64,000 nt of DNA from Polaromonas sp. (GTDB lineage: Bacteria > Pseudomonadota > Gammaproteobacteria > Burkholderiales > Burkholderiaceae_C). The notes below the pieces were generated by a model, which did not search any database, was not told where the DNA came from, and worked only from the letters and a program-made list of their open reading frames with translations. Of the stretch, positions 18,340 to 28,733 are shown in pieces. Each line of letters starts with the position of its first letter. Position 1 is the stretch's first letter. Location: the NCBI GenBank assembly GCA_030683705.1, contig JAUXPP010000141.1, positions 52,495 through 116,494 of the forward strand, in the 5' to 3' direction. Made by a program: the position numbers and the translations under genes.

Positions 18340-19137
18340 ATGGATTTGGGTATCGCAGGCAAATGGGCGCTGGTGTGCGGCGCGAGCAAGGGGCTGGGCC
18401 TGGGCTGCGCCCAGGCGCTGGTGCGCGAGGGCGTGAACGTGCTGATCGTTGCGCGGGGTGCCGAGGTGCTGGAAGCCGCTGCTACCAAACTGATAGCTGG
18501 CGACGCACGGACGACGGGGGCGACGGTCCAATTTGTTGCTGCGGACATCACCACCGCCGAAGGCCGCGCCGCGGTGTTTGCGCAGCGCAAGGACTTCGAC
18601 ATCGTTGTCACCAACGCCGGCGGCCCGCCGCCGGGCGACTTCCGCGACTGGGACCGCGATGCCTGGATCAAGGCGCTCGATGCCAACATGCTGACCCCGA
18701 TCGAGCTGATCTAGGCCACGGTGGACGGCATGGCCGAACGCGGTTTCGGCCGCATCGTCAACATCACCTCTGCTGCGGTCAAGGCGCCCATCGACATCCT
18801 GGGCCTGTCCAACGGCGCGCGCAGCGGCCTGACCGGTTTTGTCGCCGGCGTGGCGCGCACCAGCAAGCTGGCGGGCAGTGGTGTGACCATCAACAACCTG
18901 TTGCCCGGCGCCTTCGAAACCGACCGCCTGCGCGTCACCATGCAGGGCGCTGCCAGCAAAAGCGGCCAGCCGGTGGATGCCATCATGGACGCGCGCCGCA
19001 AGACGATTCCGGCCCGGCGTTTTGGCACGCCGGAAGAGTTCGGTGCCATCTGCGCGTTTTTGTGCAGCACCCATGCGGCCTACATCACCGGCCAGAACGT
19101 GCTGGCCGATGGCGGCGCGTATCCCGGGACCTACTGA
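18340..19137 (+). pseudogene. SDR family oxidoreductase interrupted by in-frame TAG (18712-18714)
   Basis: 'ALVCGASKGLGLGCAQALVREG', 'VVTNAGGPPPGDFRDWD' then ELI*ATVDGMAERGFGRIVNITS in the same frame to TGA at 19137. Confidence 0.88.
18481..18535 (-). repeat. Element A copy (reverse orientation) inside SDR CDS
   Basis: GCTACCAAACTGATAGCtggcgacgcacggacgacgggggcgacggtccaattt. Confidence 0.55.
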
Positions 19138-19170
19138 GCCGGGCCAGGCCTGGCGCGTTGCAGGCATGCC

Positions 19171-19686
19171 ATGTCCGGCCTGCTGAGAAACCTGCTGACC
19201 CTCATGGGCGCGCTGTGGCAGCACCGCAGTGCGGCTGCGCAATCGCGCACGCTGGTGCATTTTCGGGTCACGCCGCTGGACACCGGCTTGGCCACCCTCA
19301 AGAGCGATCGTTACCTGCAAATGGCGGAAGCCGCGCAGCTGGACTACGGCATCAAGACCGGTCTGCTGCAGGACATGCTGCGCCGGCGTTGCAGTTTCGT
19401 GAATGCCTCCCAGCTGGTGCGCTTCGCCCGGCCGGTCCGCCTGTTCAATCGGGTGAGCGTGGCGTCGCAGGTGATTTATGCCGATGCCACATTCGCTTAC
19501 TTCCAGCATGTGTTCATGGTCGGGGCAGTGCCGCACGCCGAGGTGTGGGTGAAGATGAAGTTCAAGAGAGGGCGGCTCACCATCGCCCCCGGCGAATTGC
19601 TGGGCAGCTTCGCCGGCCCCAAGCCGGCCCGGCTGCAGCATTGGGACGATAGCCTGGCCGCGCTGGCGCAGGATCTGCGTGCCTGA
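19171..19686 (+). CDS. acyl-CoA thioesterase-like (hotdog fold) protein
   Basis: 'VHFRVTPLDTGLATLKSDRYLQMAEAAQLDYGIKTGLL' resembles 4HBT-like family. Confidence 0.6.
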   Translation: MSGLLRNLLTLMGALWQHRSAAAQSRTLVHFRVTPLDTGLATLKSDRYLQMAEAAQLDYGIKTGLLQDMLRRRCSFVNASQLVRFARPVRLFNRVSVASQVIYADATFAYFQHVFMVGAVPHAEVWVKMKFKRGRLTIAPGELLGSFAGPKPARLQHWDDSLAALAQDLRA

Positions 19687-19689
19687 ACC

Positions 19690-20022
19690 ATGGCCTTTTC
19701 AGACCGTTTCGCCGATCCCGAACCGCAGCGTGCGCAGGTGGATGCCTGGCCCGGCCCTGCGGTGCTGGAGTTCGGCACGGCCTGGTGTGGTTTCTGCCGC
19801 GGCGCGCAGCCCCTCATCGCGGCGGCCTTTGCCGGCCATCCCGGCGTGCACCACCTCAAGATCGAGGACGGCAGCGGGCGCCGTCTGGGCCGCTCCTTCG
19901 GCATCAAGCTGTGGCCGACGCTGGTGTTTCTGCGCGACGGCCGTGAGATGGCGCGGCTGGTGCGGCCGGCGCGTGAAGCGGATGTCGCCCGGGCGCTGGC
20001 CGCGATTGACCCGCCGGCCTGA
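19690..20022 (+). CDS. thioredoxin family protein
   Basis: 'VLEFGTAWCGFCRGAQPLI...IEDGSGRRLGRSFGIKLWPTLVFLRDGRE'. Confidence 0.88.
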   Translation: MAFSDRFADPEPQRAQVDAWPGPAVLEFGTAWCGFCRGAQPLIAAAFAGHPGVHHLKIEDGSGRRLGRSFGIKLWPTLVFLRDGREMARLVRPAREADVARALAAIDPPA

Positions 20023-20041
20023 GCCAGCCCCCTGATCCGCG

Positions 20042-21262
20042 TTAATCCGCCGGCGCTGGCAGATGCTGCAAGTCCCGAATCCTGGCGTTGACGATCAGGC
20101 CGGCCTGCACCACAAAGCCCGCCAGAGCCAGCACCAGGCAGGCCGGCTCGCCCCATGTGGCACCGACAAAACCACCGAGCGCGGCGCCGACCGGACGGGC
20201 GCCGGTGTTGGCCGTCAGAAAAATCGCCGACACACGGCCCAGCAGGGCACCGGGTGTGACGGTCTGGCGCAGTGTGGTGGAGGTGATGGTCCAGATGATC
20301 GGGCCGGCGCCGAAAAGGAAAAAGGCCAGCCCGGCCAGCAAGCCGGATGGCAGGACCAGCGTGACCACCATGGTGAGGGCCGCCAGCACCGAAAAGGCCG
20401 GCCCCAGCTGGATGGCGCGGCCGAAAGGCAGCGTGGCGACAATACGCGGTGCCAGCAGCGCGCCCGCGATCATGCCGACGCCGTAACAAGCCAGCGTCAG
20501 GCCCACCGCGGCTGCACTCAGGCCGAGCAGCCGCAGCGCATACGGCACATAGGCCGCCTGCAGGACAAACCAGGACAGGTTCCATGCCACGGCCGTCAGC
20601 AGAATCGGCCGCAACAGCTCATGTCGCCAGACGAGTTGTGCACCGTCCCGCAGTTCCAGCAGCGGATGGCGCGTTGCCGCCGCCGGGCGCGCGGGTTCCG
20701 TCAATTGCAGCAGCAGGGCCAGCGCCGCTACCGACAGCATCGCGGCGAGCACAAATGCAGCCGGTGCACCGGCCCATGCCACCAGCGCCCCGCCCAGGGC
20801 CGGGCCACCCGCAAACGCAGCGCTTCTTGCCAGTTCCAGCCGGCCGTTGGCCCTGGCCAGGGCCTGGCGCGGCACCAGCGAGGGCAGCAGCGCCGGTGCC
20901 GCCACGCTGAAGCCCACGGTGCCTGCGGCGCCAACAAAGCCCAGCAGAGCCAGCAGCGCGATGGAGGGTTCACCGACAACAAGCAGCGCCAGCAGGGTGA
21001 GCAGGGACAGGGCGCGCAGTGCTTCGGCCGCGGCCATCATGCGTCGCCGCGAACCGCGGTCGGCCAGCAGGCCCAGCGGCATGGCCAGCAGCAGAAACGG
21101 CAGGGTTTGCGCCGCGGCCAGCAGCCCGATGTCGCCGGGCCCGGCATCCAGCAGCAGCACGGCGACGATGGGCACAGCCGCCAGGCTCAGTTGCTCGGCC
21201 GATTGCGCGGCGAGGTTGGCCCAGCCCAGGGTGGCCATGGATGGCGGAAGCTTGGCAGTCAT
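20042..21262 (-). CDS. MFS transporter
   Basis: Twelve TM-like hydrophobic segments; 'LFGAGPIIWTITSTTLRQTVTPGALLGRVSAIF'. Confidence 0.87.
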   Translation of the reverse strand: MTAKLPPSMATLGWANLAAQSAEQLSLAAVPIVAVLLLDAGPGDIGLLAAAQTLPFLLLAMPLGLLADRGSRRRMMAAAEALRALSLLTLLALLVVGEPSIALLALLGFVGAAGTVGFSVAAPALLPSLVPRQALARANGRLELARSAAFAGGPALGGALVAWAGAPAAFVLAAMLSVAALALLLQLTEPARPAAATRHPLLELRDGAQLVWRHELLRPILLTAVAWNLSWFVLQAAYVPYALRLLGLSAAAVGLTLACYGVGMIAGALLAPRIVATLPFGRAIQLGPAFSVLAALTMVVTLVLPSGLLAGLAFFLFGAGPIIWTITSTTLRQTVTPGALLGRVSAIFLTANTGARPVGAALGGFVGATWGEPACLVLALAGFVVQAGLIVNARIRDLQHLPAPAD

Positions 21263-21348
21263 GGGTTGTGTCGGGAAATGCCCATCTTCGCGCGGGTGTG
21301 TGCAGGCGGCTGGCCGTTTGCGGACCCGTGAGCGCGCACAATGGGTGC

Positions 21349-22209
21349 ATGAAAGCTCCCCCCAGACTGCAGTCCCTGATCGAGGAAGGCCTGATCGACA
21401 GTGTTGTGCGCCAGCTCATGAGCGGCAAGGAAGCCATGGTGTACGTGGTGCGTTGCGGCGACGACACGCGATGCGCCAAGATCTACAAGGAGGCCACGCA
21501 GCGCAGCTTCCGCCAAGCGGTGGACTACACCGAAAACCGCAAGGTCAAGAACAGCCGCCAGGCGCGGGCCATGGCCAAGGGCACGAAGTTTGGCCGCCAG
21601 GCGCAGGAGGCGGCCTGGCAAAGCGCCGAAGTCGATGCGCTGTACCGGCTGGCCGCCGCCGGTGTGCGTGTGCCCACGCCCTACAACTTCCACGACGGCG
21701 TGTTGCTGATGGAACTGGTGACGGACGAGCGCGGTGACGCCGCGCCGCGGCTCAACGATGTGCTGCTGACGCGCGAGCAGGCACTGGCGCATCACGCGAT
21801 GCTGATCCGCCAGGTGGTGCGCATGCTCTGCGCCGGCGTGGTGCACGGCGACCTGTCGGAGTTCAACATCCTGCTGGGCCACCAGGACGGGGTGGACGGC
21901 CCGGTGATCATCGACCTGCCGCAGGCCATCGACGCTGCCGGCAACAACCACGCCGCCCGCATGTTGCTGCGCGACGTGGACAACCTGCGCCATTTTTTCG
22001 GCCGCGTCGCGCCCGAACTGCTCGCGACCGACTACGGCCTCGAAATCTGGGAGTTGTACCAACGCGGCGCGCTGCAGGTCGACACGCCGCTGACCGGCCG
22101 TTTCGAGCGCCGGACCGCGCCGGTGGACATGGGCAGCGTGTTGCGCGAGATCGACGATGCGCGCGCCGAAGAGGCCGCGCGGCGGGTACGCATGCAGCTT
22201 GCGGGCTGA
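21349..22209 (+). CDS. RIO1-like serine protein kinase
   Basis: 'CAKIYKEATQRSFRQAVDYTENRKVKNSRQARAMAKGTKFGR', 'GVVHGDLSEFNILL', 'VIIDLPQAID'. Confidence 0.88.
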   Translation: MKAPPRLQSLIEEGLIDSVVRQLMSGKEAMVYVVRCGDDTRCAKIYKEATQRSFRQAVDYTENRKVKNSRQARAMAKGTKFGRQAQEAAWQSAEVDALYRLAAAGVRVPTPYNFHDGVLLMELVTDERGDAAPRLNDVLLTREQALAHHAMLIRQVVRMLCAGVVHGDLSEFNILLGHQDGVDGPVIIDLPQAIDAAGNNHAARMLLRDVDNLRHFFGRVAPELLATDYGLEIWELYQRGALQVDTPLTGRFERRTAPVDMGSVLREIDDARAEEAARRVRMQLAG

Positions 22210-22248
22210 GCTGCAGCCGGGCGCCACGGCCCGGCGGGTCGAAGCGTG

Positions 22249-22617
22249 TTACTTCGCTGCTGTGGGCGACACGATGTGCCAGACCCCACCGCTGCCGTTG
22301 CCGTTGCGGTCCCCGGGCTTGGCATCCCCGGCGAAGTAGTACAGCGGTTTTCCATTCACCGTCCACTGCTTGCCGCCCGCCGCGTCGATCAGGCCGAAGT
22401 TGCCCGTTGCCGTGGCGCCAGGCTTGGCCATAAAGGCCGGCCATGCGGCCAGGCAGCCGCCTGCGCAGTTGCTTTTGTTGGGCGCGTCCTTGTCGAAGGT
22501 GTAGACGGTGCGTCCGGCGGCGTCGGCCAGTGCGCCGTCCTTCACCACGGGTTGTGCCTGCACGCCAAAGTGCAGAAGCGTCAGCAGGGTTGCAGCCAGG
22601 AGGGTGTGCTTGTTCAT
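22249..22617 (-). CDS. COG4315-type secreted protein (Y-x-[FY]-x-x-D repeats)
   Basis: Signal peptide; 'GRTVYTFDKDAPNKSNCAGGCLAAWPAF', 'GKPLYYFAGDAKPGDRNG'. Confidence 0.8.
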   Translation of the reverse strand: MNKHTLLAATLLTLLHFGVQAQPVVKDGALADAAGRTVYTFDKDAPNKSNCAGGCLAAWPAFMAKPGATATGNFGLIDAAGGKQWTVNGKPLYYFAGDAKPGDRNGNGSGGVWHIVSPTAAK

Positions 22618-22800
22618 GATCAGGTCTTCCTTGTAAGTTGTCACCAGCAGGTGTACCAGCGGAACGCGACATTGCGTTCTGACCCTACTCACGCCGGAAG
22701 AAGAAATTTGGACGCAAGGCGCCGGAATTATTTTCCCGCGGGCTGCCATTGGCTTCGCGCAGGCCAAACCCGGCAGGCCCGGGCCGGGCGGACGCTTGCG

Positions 22801-23724
22801 TCAGCTCAGTGATCCCCGGACCGGCGCGCGCCGCGATGACACCACAATCCCGCCGACGATCAGCACAAAGGCGATGCCGTGGTACAGCTGCGGCCATTCG
22901 CCGAGAAAGGCGGCTGACATCAGCGCCGCGAACAAGGGCGTGAGGTTGGAGAAAAAACCGGCGATGTTGGGCCCGACGCGCTGCACGCCCACGCCCCAGC
23001 AGCGGTAGGCCAGGATGGCCGGGCCGACGGCCACGTAGAGCAGGGCGGCGGCCAGCGGCCAGCCCCAGACGATGCGGGCGTCCGTCAGTGCCCACTCACC
23101 GGCCGCAAACAGCCCGGACCAGCCCAGCCCGAACACCATCTGCGCCATCAGGAAGGCGGCCCAGTCATGGCGGATGTCGGGCGGGTCTTTTGGCTGCGAC
23201 AGCATCCAGCTGTAAAAGGCCCAGGCCAGCGTGGCCAGCAGCACATACACATCGCCGGGCACCAGCCGGATCTGCGCCAGCAGCGCCCACTGGCCGCGCG
23301 CCAGCACCAGCAGCACGCCGGCAATCGACAGCAGCGCGCCCAGCACCTGCCGGCGCGAGATACGCTGGCCGAAACACAGCGCGCCTATGGCCAGCATCCA
23401 GACCGGCACGCTGGAGGCGACCAGGGTGACGTTGAGCGGGGTCGAGGTCTTCAGCGCCAGGTACTGCAGCGCGTTGTAGCAGCCCACACCCAGCAGGCCC
23501 AGCACCGCGAAGCGTTTCCAGTGGGGCCACAGGCTGCTGCCGGGCCGCAGCAGCCAGCCGGCCAGCGGCAGCAAAATCACAAAGGCCAGCGCCCAGCGCA
23601 GGAAGTTCAGCGTGATCGGCGGCACCAGTTCGTGCACCAGCCGCCCCACCACCGCGTTGCCGGCCCACAGCAGCGGCGGTACCAGCAGCAGCAGGGCAGT
23701 GCGAAAATCCAGTCCGGTTGTCAT
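22801..23724 (-). CDS. EamA/DMT family transporter
   Basis: 'PPLLWAGNAVVGRLV', 'PLFAALMSAAFLGEWPQLYHGIAFVLIVGGI'. Confidence 0.87.
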   Translation of the reverse strand: MTTGLDFRTALLLLVPPLLWAGNAVVGRLVHELVPPITLNFLRWALAFVILLPLAGWLLRPGSSLWPHWKRFAVLGLLGVGCYNALQYLALKTSTPLNVTLVASSVPVWMLAIGALCFGQRISRRQVLGALLSIAGVLLVLARGQWALLAQIRLVPGDVYVLLATLAWAFYSWMLSQPKDPPDIRHDWAAFLMAQMVFGLGWSGLFAAGEWALTDARIVWGWPLAAALLYVAVGPAILAYRCWGVGVQRVGPNIAGFFSNLTPLFAALMSAAFLGEWPQLYHGIAFVLIVGGIVVSSRRAPVRGSLS

Positions 23725-23879
23725 GCGGGAACTGTAACCATGTGCCTGCCGCCTTGCTGAAAAAAGCCTGAACGCCCGGCGCTGCCGCGGGATGGCGCGG
23801 CATGCGGCCAGCAAGCCCGCTGGTTTCGTGGCAGGATGCAGGCCGCACTCTTCTTCAACCGCATTTCAAGGAATTCACC

Positions 23880-24875
23880 ATGGCCATGACCCGCTCCAAA
23901 GCCGTCCGTATCGACCAGCACGGGGGGCCCGAAGAGCTCAAGCTGGTGGACGTGGAGGTCGGCGAGCCCGGGCCGGGCGAGATCCGCATCCGCCACAAGG
24001 CGGTGGGCCTGAACTACATCGATATTTACCAGCGTGCCGGCGTGTACAAACTGCCCATGCCGCTGCAGCTCGGCATGGAAGCCTCGGGTGTGGTCGAGGC
24101 CGTCGGCGAGGGCGTGACCCACCTGAAGGCCGGCGACCGCGCCGCCTATGCCAGCCAGCCGCCCGGCAGCTACTGCGAAGTGCGGGTCATGCCGGCCAAA
24201 TGTGTCTGCAAGCTGCCCGACGACATCTCCTTCGACACCGGCGCGGCCATGATGCTCAAGGGCCTGACGGTGCAGTATCTGCTGCGCCGCACCCAGCCCC
24301 AGGGCGGGCTGCAGGCCGGCGACCACGTGTTGTTCCATGCTGCCGCCGGCGGCGTCGGCCTGATCGCCTGCCAGTGGGCCAAAGCCATGGGCCTGCAACT
24401 CATAGGCACGGCCGGGTCCGACGACAAATGCGCGCTGGCGAAGGAGCACGGCGCAGCCTTCACCATCAATTACGCGAAAGAAGATTTTGTGGCGCGCGTC
24501 AAGGAGATCACCGGCGGCCAGGGCGTGAAGGTGGTGTACGACTCGGTCGGCAAGGACACCTTCCTGAAGTCGCTGGACTGCGTGCGGCCATTCGGCCTGG
24601 TCGCCAATTTCGGCAACGCTTCCGGCAAGGTCGAGCCGCTGGACATCGGCCTGCTGGCGGCCAAGGGCTCGCTGTATGTGTCGCGTCCCACGCTGTTCAC
24701 CCACATCGCCAACCGCGAGACCACGCAGGCCATGGCCGATGATCTGTTTGCCATGGTCGGCAGCGGCAAAGTCCGGATTCCCATCGACCAGCGTTTCGCC
24801 CTGGCCGATGTGGCCGAGGCGCACCGCTCGCTGGAAGCGCGCAAGACCACCGGCTGCACCATCCTGACGCTCTGA
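23880..24875 (+). CDS. NADPH:quinone reductase (zinc-independent MDR family)
   Basis: 'VGLNYIDIYQRAGVYKLPMP', 'HAAAGGVGLIACQWAKAMGLQLIGTAGSDDK'. Confidence 0.9.
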   Translation: MAMTRSKAVRIDQHGGPEELKLVDVEVGEPGPGEIRIRHKAVGLNYIDIYQRAGVYKLPMPLQLGMEASGVVEAVGEGVTHLKAGDRAAYASQPPGSYCEVRVMPAKCVCKLPDDISFDTGAAMMLKGLTVQYLLRRTQPQGGLQAGDHVLFHAAAGGVGLIACQWAKAMGLQLIGTAGSDDKCALAKEHGAAFTINYAKEDFVARVKEITGGQGVKVVYDSVGKDTFLKSLDCVRPFGLVANFGNASGKVEPLDIGLLAAKGSLYVSRPTLFTHIANRETTQAMADDLFAMVGSGKVRIPIDQRFALADVAEAHRSLEARKTTGCTILTL

Positions 24876-24887
24876 TTGGAACTGCGC

Positions 24888-25694
24888 ATGGACCCGCACT
24901 GGCTGACGGCCCTGCGTGCCAGTGGCCAACGGGCACCGGTGCGGCCGCGCCTGCCGCTGCTGGCCGGCGACGCCATCATCGGTTCGGTGGAGCCTGATTT
25001 TTTAAGCCAAATCAGACTCCAGCCCATATTCGACGGGCGTGAGCAGCTACTAAAAACAGAGCATGCCGGCGGCCCGGCCTGGCGCCTGCTGGGTGAACCG
25101 ACCGCTGCGCTGGGCGCGCTGGCGCTGGCTTTGCGCGACGCCGGCCTGGCCCACGCCTGGCGCGACGAGCAGCTCGCAGTGACCGATGGGCAGGGCAGTC
25201 GCATCGCCAGCGTGGAGCGCGCCGTGGTGCGTGTGCTGGGCATCCCGACCGCCGCGGTGCACCTGATCGGCCAGGCGGAAGACGGCCGCTTCTGGGTGCA
25301 GCAGCGCGCCTTCGACAAGTCCAACGACCCCGGTATGTGGGACACGCTGATGGGCGGCATGATCAGCGGTGCCGACACGCTGGCCAGCGCCCTCGAGCGC
25401 GAAACCTGGGAAGAGGCCGGATTGCGGCTCGAGGACCTGCGCGACGTGGTTCGCGGCGGCCACATCGACATCCGCCGGCCCTGCGACGACGGCCACGGCG
25501 CCGGCTACGTGATCGAACGCATCGACTGGTACCACTGCACCGTGCCCGACGGGCAGGTGCCGGTGAACCAGGACGGCGAGGTCGAACAGTTTGTGTTGAT
25601 GGATGGTGGCGAGATGACAGCCCGGATGCATGCCGGCGAGTTCACCAGCGAAGCCGCGCTGATCCAGGCGGCGCTGCTGGAAGCGGGCCGCTGA
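24888..25694 (+). CDS. NUDIX hydrolase with DUF4743-like N-terminus
   Basis: 'DTLMGGMISGADTLASALERETWEEAGL' NUDIX box; carries Element A at 24991-25062. Confidence 0.88.
   Translation: MDPHWLTALRASGQRAPVRPRLPLLAGDAIIGSVEPDFLSQIRLQPIFDGREQLLKTEHAGGPAWRLLGEPTAALGALALALRDAGLAHAWRDEQLAVTDGQGSRIASVERAVVRVLGIPTAAVHLIGQAEDGRFWVQQRAFDKSNDPGMWDTLMGGMISGADTLASALERETWEEAGLRLEDLRDVVRGGHIDIRRPCDDGHGAGYVIERIDWYHCTVPDGQVPVNQDGEVEQFVLMDGGEMTARMHAGEFTSEAALIQAALLEAGR
24991..25062 (+). repeat. Element A copy inside NUDIX CDS
   Basis: agcctgattttttaagccaaatcagactccagcccatattcgacgggcgtgagcaGCTActaaaaacagaGC. Confidence 0.75.
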
Positions 25695-25704
25695 GACGCC
25701 ACGC

Positions 25705-26940
25705 TCACTCGAGGGCTGATACCGCCCGGCCGATCTCGGGCCAGCGGTGATGCAAATACAGCCAGGCCACCAGGCCGATACCCAGCATCAGCAGCGATAC
25801 CGCCGCCAGCGCCACCGTCGAATGCATGATCAGCGGCGCGATCACGCCGGCCACGATGCCGTTGGCGGTCGAGCCGATGAAGGCCTGCAGCGATGAAGCC
25901 ATGCCGCGCCGCTCGGGATACAGGTCCAGCACCAGCAGGGTCACCACCGGCACCATCAGGGCCCAGCCAAAGGCGAAAATCGCAATCGGAAACAGTGCCC
26001 AGGACACATGCGCCTTGAACAGCCAATTGGCCAGCAGGTTCAGCACGGCGACCACCAGCATGATCACAAAGCCGTGGCGAATCTGCTGCTTGGGCGCAAT
26101 CTTGCCGGCCAGGCGCCCGCTGAGCCAGGCGCCGGCCATGATGCCGGTGATGGTCAACACGAAGAACCAGAAGAACTCGGTCGGCGCCAGCTTCAGGTGC
26201 CTTTCGAGGAATTCGGGCGCCGCCAGCACATACAAAAACATGCCGTTGAAGGGCACACCGCTGGCCAGTGCCAGCAGCAGGAAACGCGGGCTGGCGCCGA
26301 GCTGCCAGTAACCGCGCATCAGGTGTTTGACATTGAAAGGCTGGCGTTGCGTGACATGCAGCGTCTCCGGCAACAGCCGGTAGTTGGCGGTCCACAGCAA
26401 CACGCCGACGCCGGTCAGGAACCAGAAGATCGCGTGCCAGTCCAGGTGCACAAACAGCCAGCCGCCGATGATGGGTGCAATCGCCGGCGCCACGCCGAAA
26501 TAAATGGTCACTTGGCTCATCACCTTCTGCGCCTGCGCCGGCGGGAACATGTCGCGGATCACGGCACGCGACACCACGATGCCGGCGCCGGTGGACAGGC
26601 CCTGTAGCGCCCGGAACAACACCAGCTGTTCGATGCTTTGCGACAGCGCACAACCGGCCGAGGCCACGGTGAACATCGCAATGCCCCACAGCACCACCGG
26701 TCGCCGGCCGAAGCTGTCGGCCAGCGCGCCGTGGAACAAATTCATGAAGGCGAAGCCGAACAGGTAGGCCGACAGCGTCTGCTGCATCTCGACCGGTGTG
26801 GCGCCCAGCGAGCGCGCAATGCCCGAAAACGCCGGGATGTAGGTGTCGATGGAAAACGGCCCCAGCATGCCCAGCAGCGCCAGCAGCACGGCCAGCGCCC
26901 AGCGTGGTCCCTTCCAGAGCTGGTCAGCGTTGGGGTTCAT
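25705..26940 (-). CDS. Bcr/CflA family multidrug efflux MFS transporter
   Basis: 'LALLGMLGPFSIDTYIPAFSGIARSLGATPVEMQQTLSAYLFGFAFMNLFHGALADSFGRRPVVL'. Confidence 0.92.
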   Translation of the reverse strand: MNPNADQLWKGPRWALAVLLALLGMLGPFSIDTYIPAFSGIARSLGATPVEMQQTLSAYLFGFAFMNLFHGALADSFGRRPVVLWGIAMFTVASAGCALSQSIEQLVLFRALQGLSTGAGIVVSRAVIRDMFPPAQAQKVMSQVTIYFGVAPAIAPIIGGWLFVHLDWHAIFWFLTGVGVLLWTANYRLLPETLHVTQRQPFNVKHLMRGYWQLGASPRFLLLALASGVPFNGMFLYVLAAPEFLERHLKLAPTEFFWFFVLTITGIMAGAWLSGRLAGKIAPKQQIRHGFVIMLVVAVLNLLANWLFKAHVSWALFPIAIFAFGWALMVPVVTLLVLDLYPERRGMASSLQAFIGSTANGIVAGVIAPLIMHSTVALAAVSLLMLGIGLVAWLYLHHRWPEIGRAVSALE

Positions 26941-26958
26941 GGCGACCGGCCCGGCCGA

Positions 26959-28623
26959 TCAGCGCAGTTCATCGGTCAGCACACCCTGGCGCAGCCGGTT
27001 CGGCGCGAGTGCGCCGGCCGAGTCGAGGATGGGGTAGGCGATCGAGCAGATGTGCGAGTTGATGCGCTTCAGGTCACTGATCAAATCGATGTGCAGCGAG
27101 CTGGTTTCCATGCTCTGCATGGTGCGGTCGGACAACCGGCCCAGGTGGGTGGTGGCATACGCGCGTTCGAGGTCACGAAAGCGCGCTTTTTCTTCGAGCA
27201 GCTTCTGCGCATCACGCACGCTGCCGTTGAGGAACACACTCATGCTCAGGCGCAGGTTGTCGATCAGGCGCTGGTGCAGCTCGCAGATTTCGGCCATGCC
27301 GGCTTCCGAGAAATTGCGGCCTGGCTTGATCTTCTTGTCCTCGATGTCGATCAGCACACGTTCGATGATGTCGCCGATCTGCTCCATGTTGATGGTGAAG
27401 CTGATGATGTCGGTCCAGCGCCGGCTTTCTTCCTCGCCCAATGCCTCGCGCGAAATTTTGGTCAGGTAATACTTGATCGCCGAGTACAGCTCGTCCACCG
27501 TGTCGTCCATCTTGCGCAGGTCCTCGGCGAGCTGCAGGTCGTTGCGGCGTATCACTTCCAGCACGCCCAGCAACATGCTTTCGACCACGTCGGCCTGGTG
27601 CAGCGCCTCACGCGCTGCGCAGGAGATCGCCAGCGAGGGGGTGGCCAGCGCCGAAGGGTCCAGGTGGTGCGGCCGGCCCCCGGCCGTGGCGCCCTTGACC
27701 GGGCGCGGCAGGAATTTTTCGACCCAGCGTGCCACCACCTGGGTCCAGCCGATGAAGACCACGCCGACGGCCACGTTGAACATCAGGTGAAACAGCACCA
27801 CCATGGTGGCGGTCTCACCCAGGTGCGGCGCCACATGGCGCAGCCACAGGCCCACAAAAGGCGCCGCCACCGCCACCCCGAGCAGCTTGAACACCAGGTT
27901 GCCCAGCGGCACCTGGCGCACCTCGATGGCCGAGCGGGCCGTCGTCAGCACCGCCAGCAGGCCGCTGCCGAGGTTGGCGCCCAGCACCAGGCCGAGCGCA
28001 ACGTCTGGCGGGATCACGCCGGAGGCCGCCAGCGTGGCGGTCAGCAGCACGATGGCCAGGCTGGAATAGGAGACCACCGCCAGCACGGCACCGGCGGTGA
28101 TCTCGAGCAGCAGGTCGCTGCTCAGGGTGCCGAGCAGGGCCTTGATCGCCGGGTTGGAGGTCAGCACGGCGGTCGAGTCCGTCACCAGGCGCAGTGCCAG
28201 CAGCATCAGCCCCAGGCCGATCAGGATGCGGCCGACCCGCCCGACATTGGTCGATTGGCGCGAGATGAACAGCACCACGCCGGAAAAAATGAATAGCGGC
28301 GACAGCCAGGACAGGTCGAAGGAAAACACCACGGCCATCAGGCTGGTGCCGATGTCGGCGCCCAGCATCACCGCCAGCGCCAGCGGCAGGGCGATCAGCC
28401 CCTGGCCGACAAACGAGGAGACGATCAGCGCCGTCGCGGTGCTGGACTGCACCAGTGCGGTCACGCCTATGCCCGACAGGGCGGCGTTGAAGCGGTTGCT
28501 GATGCTGCGTGACAGCACCTGACGCAGGTTGGCCCCGAACACACGCAGGATGCCGGTTCTGACCAGATGGGTGCCCCAGACCAGCAGCGCGATGGCAGCC
28601 AGCAAATTCAACAGATGCTTCAT
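26959..28623 (-). CDS. Na/Pi cotransporter family protein with C-terminal PhoU-like domain
   Basis: 'GIGVTALVQSSTATALIVSSFVGQGLI', 'LGADIGTSLMAVV', helical C-terminus. Confidence 0.9.
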   Translation of the reverse strand: MKHLLNLLAAIALLVWGTHLVRTGILRVFGANLRQVLSRSISNRFNAALSGIGVTALVQSSTATALIVSSFVGQGLIALPLALAVMLGADIGTSLMAVVFSFDLSWLSPLFIFSGVVLFISRQSTNVGRVGRILIGLGLMLLALRLVTDSTAVLTSNPAIKALLGTLSSDLLLEITAGAVLAVVSYSSLAIVLLTATLAASGVIPPDVALGLVLGANLGSGLLAVLTTARSAIEVRQVPLGNLVFKLLGVAVAAPFVGLWLRHVAPHLGETATMVVLFHLMFNVAVGVVFIGWTQVVARWVEKFLPRPVKGATAGGRPHHLDPSALATPSLAISCAAREALHQADVVESMLLGVLEVIRRNDLQLAEDLRKMDDTVDELYSAIKYYLTKISREALGEEESRRWTDIISFTINMEQIGDIIERVLIDIEDKKIKPGRNFSEAGMAEICELHQRLIDNLRLSMSVFLNGSVRDAQKLLEEKARFRDLERAYATTHLGRLSDRTMQSMETSSLHIDLISDLKRINSHICSIAYPILDSAGALAPNRLRQGVLTDELR

Positions 28624-28733
28624 ATAAGAGAGTTCACTATAACGCCGGTGCGTCGCTTGCAGGGGGCCTCAGGTCCCCCCATACACCACCGTGTGTCTCC
28701 CTCAAGCAGGGAACAGGCCAGCCGCGAGGCCGG

